Assembly: GCA_900544135.1 (NCBI GenBank)
Contig: UQTU01000002.1
Location: 124,001-188,000, forward strand
Direction of reading: 5' to 3'
DNA: 64,000 nt
Source of the DNA: an uncultured Collinsella sp.
Lineage (GTDB): Bacteria > Actinomycetota > Coriobacteriia > Coriobacteriales > Coriobacteriaceae
This document shows positions 1 to 9,249 of the stretch, piece after piece. Within the stretch, counting starts at the first letter, position 1. Every line of letters begins with the position of its first letter. The notes under the pieces are model-generated. The model had not been told where the DNA came from, did not search any database, and worked only from the letters and a program-made list of their open reading frames with translations. Both the position numbers and the translations under genes were made by a program.

Positions 1-307
1 GGCTGACGCAGAGGCTCCGGTGTCGCCGGCGTGCGACTTGGACGAAGGTGTCGCGGCGGGGGAGACCTACATTATGGGGCGCGTGGCCGTGCTGCCGAGC
101 ATGCGCCGTCGCGGTTTGGCGAGCAAGATTGTCGAGGCCAGTGATACGTGCGCGCGTGATGCCGGCGCCAAGCTCATTAAGCTGCATGCTCAGGAATACG
201 TGCTGCCGCTCTATGCCAAGGCGGGCTACACGCAGATTGCCCCGGTGGACTACGAAGACGAGGGCCAGCCTCATGCCTGGATGGCCAAGCGCGTAGATGG
301 CAGATAG
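1..307 (+). CDS. GNAT-family N-acetyltransferase, C-terminal part
   Basis: This is the 3' end of a gene that starts before the window; the frame is open from base 2 to the TAG at 305-307, so a GTG at 20 is not needed as a start. About 100 residues are visible. The stretch IMGRVAVLPSMRRRGLASKIV is the typical GNAT beta4-alpha3 segment, with an R/Q-x-x-G-x-G/A acetyl-CoA loop (RRRGLA), and LYAKAGYT is the usual alpha4-beta6 end. The family transfers an acetyl group from acetyl-CoA to an amine. The substrate cannot be told from this part. Confidence 0.8.
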   Translation, partial: ADAEAPVSPACDLDEGVAAGETYIMGRVAVLPSMRRRGLASKIVEASDTCARDAGAKLIKLHAQEYVLPLYAKAGYTQIAPVDYEDEGQPHAWMAKRVDGR

Positions 308-417
308 GAACGTTCCTTTCCTGCCGGCAGTTGGGGACACTCCTTGGCAATTGGCGCATCAGAGCGCTCGGACATACAGTTTTTCGATTCCGTATGTATA
401 TATGCGCGTTAATGGGT

Positions 418-423
418 TATAAA
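418..423 (+). promoter_or_regulatory. Possible -10 box before htpG
   Basis: TATAAA lies about 90 bases before the htpG start; no good -35 is seen. It would place a transcript start upstream of the hairpin at 455-479, so that the hairpin would lie in the htpG leader. Confidence 0.3.
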
Positions 424-454
424 ATCTAAGTCTGAACATAGCAGGTCTGCGATG

Positions 455-479
455 CGGCTCGGGCGACCGAGCCGTTTTT
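455..479 (+). terminator. Rho-independent terminator-like hairpin just before htpG
   Basis: CGGCTCG and CGAGCCG form a 7-bp GC-rich stem followed by a run of five T. It may end the acetyltransferase transcript. It lies only about 30 bases before the htpG start codon, so it could also act as an attenuator if the htpG promoter is upstream. Confidence 0.7.
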
Positions 480-509
480 GCGGACAGGGGTAGCGCGAAA
501 GGACTGCAC

Positions 510-2534
510 ATGCGTCAATTTAAGACCGAGAGCAAAAAACTGCTCGACCTCATGATCAACTCCATCTACACCAATAAAGAAATCTTCCTGCGCGAGCTTA
601 TCTCTAACGCGAGCGACGCCGTCGACAAGCTCAACTTTAAGAGCCTGCAGGACCCGAGCGTCAAGATCGACCAGGGCGACCTGGCCATTCGCGTCTCCTT
701 TGATAAAGACGCCCGCACCATTACCATCTCGGATAACGGCATTGGCATGACCGCCGAGGAGCTGGAGCGCAATCTGGGCACCATCGCCCATTCCGGCTCC
801 GAGGAGTTTAAGACCGAGAACGCCGAGCAGCAGGGCTCCGATGTCGACATCATCGGTCAGTTTGGCGTGGGCTTCTACTCGGCTTTTATGGTCGCCAGCC
901 ATGTGAAGGTCGTCAGCCGCGCCTACGGCGAGGATGTCGCCCATGTGTGGGAATCCGACGGTCTTGAGGGCTACACCATCGAGGACGGCGAGCGCGCCGA
1001 GCACGGTACCGATGTCATCCTGACGCTGCGCGAGAACGAGAAGCTCGATGCCGACGGCGAGGCCGAGACCTACGATCGCTTCCTGACCGAGTGGGGTCTC
1101 AAGAGCCTGATTCAGCAGTACAGTAACTATGTGCGTTACCCGATCCAGATGATGGTGTCCAAGAGCCGCCAGAAACCCAAGCCCGAGGACGCCGGCGACG
1201 ATTACAAGCCCGAGTACGAGGACTACCAGGAGCTCGAGACCGTCAATTCCATGACACCGATCTGGAAGAAGCACAGCTCCGATGTCGAGCAGAAGGACTA
1301 CGACGAGTTCTACAAGTCCACGTTCCACGACTTTGACGATCCTGCGCGCACCATCAGCTTCCACGCCGAGGGCACGCTCGAGTATGACGCCCTGCTGTTT
1401 GTGCCGGGACGCGCGCCGTTCGATCTGTACAGCAAGGACTACGAGAAGGGTCTGGCGCTCTACAGCTCCAACGTCCTGATCATGGAGAAGTGCGACGACC
1501 TGCTGCCCGACTACTACAACTTTGTCCGCGGCGTCGTGGATTCCGCCGACGTGTCGCTCAACATCTCGCGCGAGACGCTGCAGCAGAACCGTCAGCTCAA
1601 GGCCATCGCCAAGCGTGTGGAAAAGAAGATTACCGCCGACCTTGAGGATATGCGTGACAACGACCGCGAGGCCTACGAGAAGTTCTTTGAGAACTTTGGC
1701 CGCGGTCTTAAGTACGGCATCTACTCGAGCTATGGCATGAAGACCGATGAGCTCGCCGACCTGTTGCTGTTCTGGTCTGCCAAGGAACAGAAGATGATTA
1801 CCCTGGCCGAGTATGCCAAGGGCATGCCTGAGGATCAGAAGGCCATCTACTACGCCGCCGGCGACTCGCGTGAGCGCTTGGCCAAGATGCCCGTGGTAAA
1901 GGGCGTGCTCGACCGCGGCTATGACGTGCTGCTGCTGACGCAGGATGTGGATGAGTTCACGTTCCAGGCTATGCGTGAGTACGTTGCCGCCGATATGCCC
2001 AAGATCTACGAGGACGATGCTGCCCGCGAGGCTGCCGAGAAGGCCGTGGCCGATGGTGCCGAGCCCGAGGTTGAGGATCGTCACCTGGAGCTCAAGAACG
2101 TCGCAACCGGTGATCTTGACCTGGCGACCGAGGACGAGAAAAAGGAGGCCGAGGACGCCACCAAGGAGAACGAGGACCTCTTTAACGCCATGAAGGAGGC
2201 ACTCGGCGACAAGGTCGAGAAGGTTGCCGTCTCTGCGCGCCTGACCGATGCTCCCGCGTGCATCACCACCGAGGGCCCGCTTTCGCTCGAGATGGAGAAG
2301 GTGCTCCAGAAGGGTCCCGAGGGCGCGCCCGACGGTATGCCCAAGAGCCAGCGCGTGCTCGAGCTCAACGCCAAGCACCCGGTCTTTTCCAAGCTCGTCG
2401 CCGCTCAGAAGGCGGGCGACGCCGACAAGATCAAGCAGTACTCCGGTTTGCTCTATGACCAGGCCCTGCTGGTCGAGGGCATCCTCCCCGAGGATCCCGT
2501 AGCCTTCGCGGCGGCTGTTTGCAACTTGATGTAG
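510..2534 (+). CDS. htpG: Chaperone protein HtpG (bacterial Hsp90)
   Basis: ATP-dependent cytosolic chaperone of the Hsp90 family; 674 residues, somewhat longer than the 624 of E. coli. The N-terminal GHKL ATPase domain shows the expected boxes: NKEIFLRELISNASDA near residue 22 (catalytic Glu and Mg-binding Asn), DNGIGM near 77, and GQFGVGFYSAFM near 115. The middle domain and C-terminal dimerization domain follow without interruption. The ATG start has an AAAGGA ribosome site eight bases upstream. The gene stands alone between a hairpin at 455-479 and a long inverted repeat after the stop. No CIRCE-type repeat is seen upstream, so the mode of heat control is unclear. Confidence 0.97.
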   Translation: MRQFKTESKKLLDLMINSIYTNKEIFLRELISNASDAVDKLNFKSLQDPSVKIDQGDLAIRVSFDKDARTITISDNGIGMTAEELERNLGTIAHSGSEEFKTENAEQQGSDVDIIGQFGVGFYSAFMVASHVKVVSRAYGEDVAHVWESDGLEGYTIEDGERAEHGTDVILTLRENEKLDADGEAETYDRFLTEWGLKSLIQQYSNYVRYPIQMMVSKSRQKPKPEDAGDDYKPEYEDYQELETVNSMTPIWKKHSSDVEQKDYDEFYKSTFHDFDDPARTISFHAEGTLEYDALLFVPGRAPFDLYSKDYEKGLALYSSNVLIMEKCDDLLPDYYNFVRGVVDSADVSLNISRETLQQNRQLKAIAKRVEKKITADLEDMRDNDREAYEKFFENFGRGLKYGIYSSYGMKTDELADLLLFWSAKEQKMITLAEYAKGMPEDQKAIYYAAGDSRERLAKMPVVKGVLDRGYDVLLLTQDVDEFTFQAMREYVAADMPKIYEDDAAREAAEKAVADGAEPEVEDRHLELKNVATGDLDLATEDEKKEAEDATKENEDLFNAMKEALGDKVEKVAVSARLTDAPACITTEGPLSLEMEKVLQKGPEGAPDGMPKSQRVLELNAKHPVFSKLVAAQKAGDADKIKQYSGLLYDQALLVEGILPEDPVAFAAAVCNLM

Positions 2535-2564
2535 TTCGGGGATACGGCACCGTAACTAGATTAG

Positions 2565-2634
2565 AACGAGAGTGGATAATCTCCCACTTTTGGCTCGAAT
2601 GCGGGCTTGAAGTGAGAGATTTTCCACTCTCGTT
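2565..2634. repeat. Long inverted repeat after htpG (possible terminator)
   Basis: Arms of about 23 bases (2565-2587 and 2612-2634), with two mismatches, surround a 24-base loop. The left arm begins AACGAGAGTGGA and the right arm ends TCCACTCTCGTT. A short T-rich tail follows. It could end htpG transcription, but the length resembles the other dispersed intergenic palindromes here. Confidence 0.6.
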
Positions 2635-2642
2635 TCCTTTTG

Positions 2643-2671
2643 AATGATCCCTCCGTCCCCAAGGGATCATT
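2643..2671. repeat. Short palindrome with CCTCCGTCCCC core (copy 1)
   Basis: AATGATCCC and GGGATCATT enclose a loop containing CTCCGTCCCC. The same loop core with a TGATCC stem occurs in reverse orientation at 36390-36420, which marks this as one copy of a dispersed element family. Confidence 0.65.
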
Positions 2672-2809
2672 TATTTGTGCGGGTTGTGGTTTTGTGACCT
2701 GCTGAAATTTAAGATACTGTACAACTGTACGTTAACTCATCTTCGTAGTATATTGCTACCCGCAAAACTCAACACCATTGTGCTTTGAGACGTTAAAGCG
2801 CCTACTACA

Positions 2810-5626
2810 ATGGTTGTCGATAGTACGATTCGATTCAACGACAGGATGGATGGTCCAAGCGTGAGTCTCGGCAGCAAACTATCCAATGCAAAGGTCTCCT
2901 TTGCGATATTTAAGCGCGACATTAAGCGACTGCTTGTGAACCCCGTCGCCTTGGTGGTTACCCTTGGCGTGTGCGTTATTCCCTCGCTGTATGCCTGGTA
3001 CAACATCGTGGCCAACTGGGATCCGTACGGAAACACCCAGGGCATCAAGATTGCCATCGCCAACAACGATCGGGGCACCCAAAACGACCTGGTGGGCGAG
3101 CTCAACGCGGGCGATCAGGTCGTCGATCAGCTCAAGGAGAACGATCAGCTGGGCTGGACCTTCGTCGATTCTGCGGCCGATGCCAAAGAGGGCGTCGAGA
3201 GCGGTGAGTACTATGCGGCCATCGTAGTCCCCAAGAACTTCTCGGATAACCTGGTTTCGATGCTCGACGGCAACTACCATCAGCCCAAGCTTACGTACTA
3301 CGTCAATGAGAAGAAGAGCGCTATTGCGCCCAAGGTTACCGACACCGGTGCAAACACCATCGAGGAGCAGATCAACTCGGAATTTGTCTCCACGGTGGGC
3401 GAGACCGTTGCCAGTATTGCCAAGGATGCCGGAGTCGATTTAAAGGACAAGGCAACCCAGACTCAGGATTCGTTGGCCGGTTCGGTATCAGAGGCTTCCG
3501 ATACGTTGGGCGAAGTGCGTGATTCGATTGGCGACATGAATGCCGCCATCGATAAGACGAGTGGTTCCATTGCCTCGGCAGATGCGGCACTTGCCGGTCT
3601 GCAGGGTCAGGCGCCGTCGCTGACGCAGGCGATCTCCCAGGGCAACGACCTGCTGGGCGAGGCTCGCGCCATGGCGGGTAACTCTGTCGCCTCGCTCTCC
3701 AAGGCGCTCTCGGAAGGCAGCCTTGCGCTCACCAAGACGTCAGCCTCCGCGAACGCTGCGATTGGCAAGCTGACGGGCACGGTCGCATCTACGACCACCC
3801 GCATCGACAACTCGCTCGAGTCTCTCCAGGCGACGATCGACCACAATAAGGCCGTTATCGGGCACTTGGAAATTCTCGTCAATGACACGTCGACAGGTTC
3901 CAAGGAAATTGACGCGCGCATTGTATCGATCATCGATTTGCTCCGCGAGCAGAATGAAAAGCTTCAGAGCATCAAGGACGGTCTGTCTGCGCAGTCGAGC
4001 GCCATGGCGAATGACGCTGCGGCTGTCTCGGGTGCCAGCGACGCTATCAATAATGCAATTCAGACCGGTGCGACCAACCTTGGCCAGGCTCAGACGGACC
4101 TGGGTCAAAACGCGCTGCCGAAGGTCTCGAGCGCACTTGATTCGTTTGCCTCCGTCTCGGGTGATCTGACGGGAATCGTGTCTGGCCTCACGCCTACTAT
4201 TGCAAGTGCGCGCGGTACACTTTCGCAACTCAACGCCACGCTCGGTCAGGCCAAGACCACGCTGTCCCAGACCGATGCCTCGCTTGCCAAGGTCCAGGAC
4301 AAGCTCGCAACCGCCGCCAACGACATCGCGGCGCTACAGACCTCCGAGTCCATGGGCGAGCTGGCCGGCCTGATGGGCGTCGACGTCGATGATGTTGCAG
4401 ACTTCATGGCATCTCCGGTCGAGCTGACCTCAAAGTCAATTTACCCGGTCAAGAGCTTTGGTTCGGGCATTGCCCCGTTCTATACCAATCTGGCGCTGTG
4501 GGTGGGCGGCTACGTGCTTATCGCCATCTACAAGCTCGAGGTCGACCGCGAAGGCATCGGCAGCTTTACCGCGCGTCAGGGCTACTTTGGCCGCTGGTTG
4601 CTCCTGGTGATCCTGGGCGCGTTGCAGGCCATCATCGTTACGGTAGGCGATCTGGTGATCGGCGTGCAGTGCGTCAGCCCGCTGCTGTTCGTGCTGGGCG
4701 GCATCGCCATCTCGTTCACCTACGTCAATATCATCTATGCGCTGTCCACCACGTTTAAGCATATCGGCAAGGCTATCGGCGTCATTCTGGTTATCGTGCA
4801 GATCCCGGGTTCGTCGGGCATGTACCCCATCGAGATGATGCCAGGCTTCTTCCAGTGGCTGCACCCGCTGCTGCCCTTTACCTACGGCATCAATCTGCTG
4901 CGCGAGACGGTCGGCGGCATGTATTCGTTCAACTACCTGTTTAACCTGTGCATTCTGGGCGTGTTCTTGATCGTGGCGCTCTTTATCGGCCTGCAGCTGC
5001 GTCCGCTGCTGCTCAACCTTAACCTGCTCTTTGATAAACAGCTCTCCACGACCGGTATGATGATTTGCGAGTCCAACGACCTGCCGCGCCAGCGCTACTC
5101 GCTGCGCACGGCCATGCGCGTCATGCTCGATTCCGATTCGTACCGTCGCGAACTGCTCGATCATGCGGTCGCCTTTGAACAACGCTACCCGTACTACATC
5201 AAGGGCGGTTTTGCCGCCGTGGTGGGCGTTCAGGTCCTGCTCTTTGTCCTGTCGACGGTTCTCGATATCGACAATAACGGCAAGATCATCCTGCTTGTCA
5301 TTTGGATCATCTCGGTTATTGCCATCTGCGGCTGGCTGATCAATATCGAATATATCCGAGCGAGCCTCAATACCCAGATGCGCATCTCGGCGCTTTCGGA
5401 TGAGGACCTGCGTCGCGAGATGCGCGAACACACGGCCGCCATTCCTGCCGCCCGCCACATGTTTGGCCTCAACGCCAGCGAGCGTGGTGCCAAGGGCGGC
5501 GATCAGTCCACGGGCCGCTTGCCGCATATCGGCTCGCACCATAAATCTCAGGGCAGCGACAGCACAGCCACAAATGATGGAGATACCACCGCGCTTGGCA
5601 AGCACTCCAAAGGAGGTGAGGCATAA
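2810..5626 (+). CDS. YhgE/Pip-family membrane protein (first of a pair)
   Basis: A 938-residue membrane protein of the YhgE/Pip (phage infection protein) group. An N-terminal transmembrane segment is followed by the family hallmark SLYAWYNIVANWDPYGN (about residues 65-81). A long extracytoplasmic region rich in Ala/Ser/Asp with coiled-coil character runs to about residue 530. A block of membrane segments (about 550-740) contains the PFTYGINLLRE motif, and two extra segments near 800-850 precede a charged tail. The N-terminal membrane anchor plus ABC-2-like C-terminal block is normal for the family; the cellular role is not settled (envelope export or phage receptor). The start is uncertain because neither ATG 2810 nor ATG 2846 has a good ribosome site. 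It directly abuts its paralogue. Confidence 0.85.
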   Translation: MVVDSTIRFNDRMDGPSVSLGSKLSNAKVSFAIFKRDIKRLLVNPVALVVTLGVCVIPSLYAWYNIVANWDPYGNTQGIKIAIANNDRGTQNDLVGELNAGDQVVDQLKENDQLGWTFVDSAADAKEGVESGEYYAAIVVPKNFSDNLVSMLDGNYHQPKLTYYVNEKKSAIAPKVTDTGANTIEEQINSEFVSTVGETVASIAKDAGVDLKDKATQTQDSLAGSVSEASDTLGEVRDSIGDMNAAIDKTSGSIASADAALAGLQGQAPSLTQAISQGNDLLGEARAMAGNSVASLSKALSEGSLALTKTSASANAAIGKLTGTVASTTTRIDNSLESLQATIDHNKAVIGHLEILVNDTSTGSKEIDARIVSIIDLLREQNEKLQSIKDGLSAQSSAMANDAAAVSGASDAINNAIQTGATNLGQAQTDLGQNALPKVSSALDSFASVSGDLTGIVSGLTPTIASARGTLSQLNATLGQAKTTLSQTDASLAKVQDKLATAANDIAALQTSESMGELAGLMGVDVDDVADFMASPVELTSKSIYPVKSFGSGIAPFYTNLALWVGGYVLIAIYKLEVDREGIGSFTARQGYFGRWLLLVILGALQAIIVTVGDLVIGVQCVSPLLFVLGGIAISFTYVNIIYALSTTFKHIGKAIGVILVIVQIPGSSGMYPIEMMPGFFQWLHPLLPFTYGINLLRETVGGMYSFNYLFNLCILGVFLIVALFIGLQLRPLLLNLNLLFDKQLSTTGMMICESNDLPRQRYSLRTAMRVMLDSDSYRRELLDHAVAFEQRYPYYIKGGFAAVVGVQVLLFVLSTVLDIDNNGKIILLVIWIISVIAICGWLINIEYIRASLNTQMRISALSDEDLRREMREHTAAIPAARHMFGLNASERGAKGGDQSTGRLPHIGSHHKSQGSDSTATNDGDTTALGKHSKGGEA

Positions 5627-7816
5627 ATGAAGAACATCCTGCATCTGTTTAAGCGCGATGTCCAAAACGTGTCTCGCTCCGTGATCGGCTTGGTTGTCGT
5701 GATGGGCCTCATTATCGTACCGTGTCTGTACGCGTGGTTTAACATCGCCGGCAGCTGGGATCCGTACGGCAACACCGGCAATCTTAAGATCGCCGTGGTC
5801 AACACCGATGAGGGTTACGAGAGCGATTTGATCCCCGTCGAGGTTAACGTGGGCGAAAACGTGACCGCCACCCTACGCGGCAACGAGAGCTTCGATTGGG
5901 TTGTGCTCAACAATCGCGAAAAGGCTATCGAGGGCGTTAAGTCGGGCGCGTACTATGCTGCCGTCGTTATCCCCAAAACGTTTAGCGCTGACATGATGAC
6001 GCTTTTCTCGACCGACGTGAAACACGCCGATATCGAGTTTTACGAGAACCAGAAGGCCAACGCCATTGCGCAGATCGTGACCGAGAAGGGTTCGAGTGCC
6101 GTTCAGAGCCAGGTTAACGAAACTTTTACCGAGACCATTACGAGCATCGGTCTTAAGACGGTGTCCAGCCTGCTCGATTACATGAGCACCGACCAGGTCA
6201 GCAACTTTATCGCCAACCTGTCCTCGACGCTTGGCGATTCGATTGAGGACCTGCGAGACGTTCAGGCAAATGCTTCGTCGCTGGCGGGCATTTTGAGCTC
6301 CACGTCCGATTCGCTGACGTCGGCGAGCGGCATGCTCAAGCAGACCGGTGCCGTCGATGAGTCGACAAAGCAGCTCATGGAACATGCCAAAAGCGGCATC
6401 GATGATTCCAAAGAAGCGCTTAAGGCGGCAAACGATGCCATCGATGCCGCAATCGATGGAAGTGCGGGTTCGTTCGACAATGTGTCTGCCGAGCTCGCAA
6501 AGGCGTTCGACACCGCAAACCAGCATGTCGACCTTACGGTGTCCCAACTCAACGATGCCGCTGCGGCCCTCAATGCGCGCGCCAAGGATATCGATGCGAT
6601 GGCCGATCAGCTCCGCAGCCTTGCCGACCAGGTGAGCGATGAGAATTTGAAGGACGGCCTCAAGTCCGCCGCGACGTCGCTGGGCAGAATCGCCGTTGAG
6701 TACCGCAACAATGCCAAGGATCTGGCGGCTACCGCGAAGTCTCTCTCCGATAGCATGGCCGAGGTCAACAACTTGCGTGCCGAGGTCGATCAGGCCATCG
6801 CTGATGCCAAGGCCGGCATCGCGGGTGCCAAATCCGATTACGATTCCACGTTCTCGGTTAAGGCCAAGGAGCTCAAGAAGACGGTTTCGGGCATTCTGGA
6901 CTCGCTTGATGGCATCTCGGGCGACCTGGATAGCGCCGTAGGCGGCCTGACCGACGCATCCGGCTCGTTGGCGAAGGGCCTCTCCAAGGCCGCCAAGCTG
7001 GTCAACAAGGCTTCCGATCAGCTAGGTGAAGCGTCCGATAAGATCAGTGCGTTTAAGGATGAGCTCGATGGCGCCCTGATGTCGGACGACCTTGCCACGA
7101 TCAAGACGATGATTGGCAACGATCCCGAGGGTTTGGCCGTGTCGCTTTCCGGTCCCGTCGCGCTCGATCGCAAACCGGTCTATCCGATCCGCAACTACGG
7201 CTCGGCCATGGCGCCGTTCTACACGATTCTGTCGCTCTGGGTCGGCTCGATCGTGCTGGCGGCCATGATGAAGGTGTCGGTTGACGATGAGCTTATCAAC
7301 GAGCTCATCCCCGTACGCCTACACGAGATCTACCTGGGTCGTTACTTGTTCTTTGGCGGTTTGGCTCTGCTGCAGGCAACGCTCGTGTGCGCGGGCGACA
7401 TCCTGTTCTTTGGCATCCAGTGCGACAACCCGCTGCAGTTTGTGCTGGCGGGCTGGGTCGCGAGTCTCGTGTTCTCCAATATCGTCTACACGCTTACGGT
7501 TTCGTTTGGCGATATCGGCAAGGCGCTCGCTGTCGTGCTGTTGGTCATGCAGGTCGGTGGTTCGGGCGGCACGTTCCCCATCGAGATGACCGGCCCCGTG
7601 TTCCAGGCAATCTATCCGTTCCTGCCGTTCACTCATGGCATCAACGCCATGCATGCCGCCATGGCCGGCGCCTACCATATGGAGTATTGGATTGAGCTGG
7701 GTATCTTGGCGAGCTACCTGATTCCGTCGCTGGCCCTGGGCGTCGTCTTCCGCCGCCCGGTCATCAAAGCCAACGACTGGATCATCGAAAAGCTTGAAAG
7801 CACGAAGCTTATTTAG
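5627..7816 (+). CDS. YhgE/Pip-family membrane protein (second of a pair)
   Basis: A 729-residue paralogue of the preceding protein. The ATG follows the upstream TAA with no gap and has a very strong AAAGGAGG site inside the end of the first gene, so the two are translationally coupled and probably made together. It has the same plan: an N-terminal membrane segment with CLYAWFNIAGSWDPYGN (near residues 28-44), a long Ala/Ser/Asp-rich coiled-coil-like extracellular part, and a C-terminal membrane block with PFTHGINAMHAAM. It lacks the two extra transmembrane segments and charged tail of the first protein. The pair may form a heteromeric envelope complex (inference). Confidence 0.85.
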   Translation: MKNILHLFKRDVQNVSRSVIGLVVVMGLIIVPCLYAWFNIAGSWDPYGNTGNLKIAVVNTDEGYESDLIPVEVNVGENVTATLRGNESFDWVVLNNREKAIEGVKSGAYYAAVVIPKTFSADMMTLFSTDVKHADIEFYENQKANAIAQIVTEKGSSAVQSQVNETFTETITSIGLKTVSSLLDYMSTDQVSNFIANLSSTLGDSIEDLRDVQANASSLAGILSSTSDSLTSASGMLKQTGAVDESTKQLMEHAKSGIDDSKEALKAANDAIDAAIDGSAGSFDNVSAELAKAFDTANQHVDLTVSQLNDAAAALNARAKDIDAMADQLRSLADQVSDENLKDGLKSAATSLGRIAVEYRNNAKDLAATAKSLSDSMAEVNNLRAEVDQAIADAKAGIAGAKSDYDSTFSVKAKELKKTVSGILDSLDGISGDLDSAVGGLTDASGSLAKGLSKAAKLVNKASDQLGEASDKISAFKDELDGALMSDDLATIKTMIGNDPEGLAVSLSGPVALDRKPVYPIRNYGSAMAPFYTILSLWVGSIVLAAMMKVSVDDELINELIPVRLHEIYLGRYLFFGGLALLQATLVCAGDILFFGIQCDNPLQFVLAGWVASLVFSNIVYTLTVSFGDIGKALAVVLLVMQVGGSGGTFPIEMTGPVFQAIYPFLPFTHGINAMHAAMAGAYHMEYWIELGILASYLIPSLALGVVFRRPVIKANDWIIEKLESTKLI

Positions 7817-7921
7817 TTACGCGGTTTTACCAAACCGCGTAACGGCTCGACGCTGCAAACGGCCCCAAGCGGCAATCTGACGTTCAATTTCAAGGGCGCG
7901 ACCAGAAGGTCAGCGCCCTTT
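7816..7921 (+). terminator. Two consecutive hairpins after the YhgE/Pip pair
   Basis: A perfect 12-bp stem (7816-7843, overlapping the stop codon) is followed by a second hairpin at 7892-7921 (AAGGGCGC / GCGCCCTT) with a T-rich tail. The second has the form of a Rho-independent terminator. Confidence 0.75.
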
Positions 7922-8043
7922 CATTTCACGTCACCTTGCTCGCTTGGGGTCGTTTTCGCTGATATTGCCGGAGCATCGAGGTTTACTCTGCCGGTACTTT
8001 AGTGGGCTGGATTGCGGTGCAACGCTGGTTGTTGCTACAGTAG

Positions 8044-8080
8044 CGGGGCGTGCCGGGGGTCCGGCGCGTCCCGTTTTTAT
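8044..8080 (+). terminator. Terminator-like hairpin in the leader of the DMT transporter
   Basis: GGGGCGTGCCGG pairs with CCGGCGCGTCCC (two imperfect pairs) and is followed by GTTTTTA. It is 70 bases before the transporter start and over 200 bases after the previous gene. The 120 bases before it form no motif I recognise, so an attenuator or riboswitch expression platform is possible but unproven. Confidence 0.55.
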
Positions 8081-8149
8081 TTGACCATGAGGCGGCATGC
8101 GGTCACGCGCGTGCGGACACCACGCCCAGATTGAGCGCGAGGATGTTCC

Positions 8150-9133
8150 ATGGCCCAATACGCTGCCAACGAAATCGAAAACTTGCCCGATAGCCCAGTA
8201 GCCCGTGAGGATTTGGGCGCGGGCGGTATTCCCCGGGGCGCCGGCGCACGCTCTCCGCTGTTCTGGAAGGTTCTGCTCCTTTCGGTGGCGGTCATTTGGG
8301 GCTACTCCTTTACCACTATGAAGGACGCACTCGGCACCATTCCGGTGTTCGCGCTGCTCTATGTACGCTTTCTGCCCGCAGCGTTGGTCATGTTTGCCGT
8401 CTTCCACAAACGCATCATCGCGCACCTCAACGCTCGCAACCTGATCGTTGGCCTGAGTATGGGCGTGCTCATGTGGGCGGCCTATGCGTTGCAGACGGTC
8501 GGTCTGGCACATACTACGGCGGGCAAGAATGCTTTTTTGACGGGCACGTATTGCATCCTTGTGCCGTTCGCGAGCTATTTTCTGAGCGGCGAAAAACTCA
8601 CCCGTTATAACCTGGGCGCGGCGCTGCTGTGCTTGGCGGGCATTGGTTTGGTGGCGCTCGATAGCGTTGAATTCAACATCGGTGACGTCATTACGCTGAC
8701 GGGTGCGGTCTTCTTCGCCATCCAGATGGCGGTGACCGCCAAGTACGGTCGCAAAATGGACATCAACGTCATTACGTTTTGGATGTTTGTGGGCAACGGC
8801 GTGCTGAGCCTGGCAACGTCGCTGCTATTCGAAACCCAGGCGCCTCTGTCCGTGTGGACGCCGAGCTTTATCAGTGCGATGGCGTTTCTCTCGGTGGGCT
8901 GCACATGCGTGGCTCTGCTCATCCAAAACGTCGGCCTGGCGCATGTCCCGGCTTCGACGGGCTCGCTGCTCCTTTCGATGGAGTCGCCTTCGGGCGTGTT
9001 GTTTTCGGTGCTGCTGATGGGGGAGGCGCTCACCTCGCGTCTGCTCGCCGGCTTTGTGCTTATCTTCCTGTCGATTATCTTGAGCGAGACTCACTTCGAT
9101 TTTTTGCGTCGAAAGCCGCGCCCGCAATTGTAA
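8150..9133 (+). CDS. DMT-superfamily (EamA) transporter
   Basis: A 327-residue integral membrane protein with two tandem EamA repeats and about ten transmembrane segments. The first repeat starts after a hydrophilic 40-residue N-terminus at VIWGYSFTTMKDAL, and its family pattern HTTAGKNAFLTGTYCILVPF is near residues 120-140. The second repeat ends with HVPASTGSLLLSMESPSGVLFS. The family exports small metabolites or amino acids by proton exchange; the substrate is not predictable here. An AGGA site precedes the ATG. It is single, with a leader hairpin upstream and a terminator at 9146-9170. Confidence 0.88.
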   Translation: MAQYAANEIENLPDSPVAREDLGAGGIPRGAGARSPLFWKVLLLSVAVIWGYSFTTMKDALGTIPVFALLYVRFLPAALVMFAVFHKRIIAHLNARNLIVGLSMGVLMWAAYALQTVGLAHTTAGKNAFLTGTYCILVPFASYFLSGEKLTRYNLGAALLCLAGIGLVALDSVEFNIGDVITLTGAVFFAIQMAVTAKYGRKMDINVITFWMFVGNGVLSLATSLLFETQAPLSVWTPSFISAMAFLSVGCTCVALLIQNVGLAHVPASTGSLLLSMESPSGVLFSVLLMGEALTSRLLAGFVLIFLSIILSETHFDFLRRKPRPQL

Positions 9134-9145
9134 ACAACTTGTTGC

Positions 9146-9170
9146 GCCGCCCTCCTGGGGCGGCATTTTT
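9146..9170 (+). terminator. Rho-independent terminator
   Basis: GCCGCCC and GGGCGGC around a short TCCTG loop, followed by a run of T. It ends the DMT transporter transcript. Confidence 0.85.
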
Positions 9171-9249
9171 TATGCCTCGCCCTTAAAGTTGTACCTTACA
9201 CTTTACGCTATCAAAGTGCTTACCGCAAAAACGTTACTGGAGGGCATTT

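Noticed and set aside
426..2378. A 650-codon open frame on the minus strand opposite htpG
   Set aside because: It is a GC-rich shadow frame: Leu/Val/Gly/His/Arg-rich low-information translation, no ribosome site, and htpG is fully conserved on the other strand.
2565..2634. The inverted repeat after htpG as insertion-sequence ends
   Set aside because: The arms are only 24 bases apart and no transposase or target duplication is visible.
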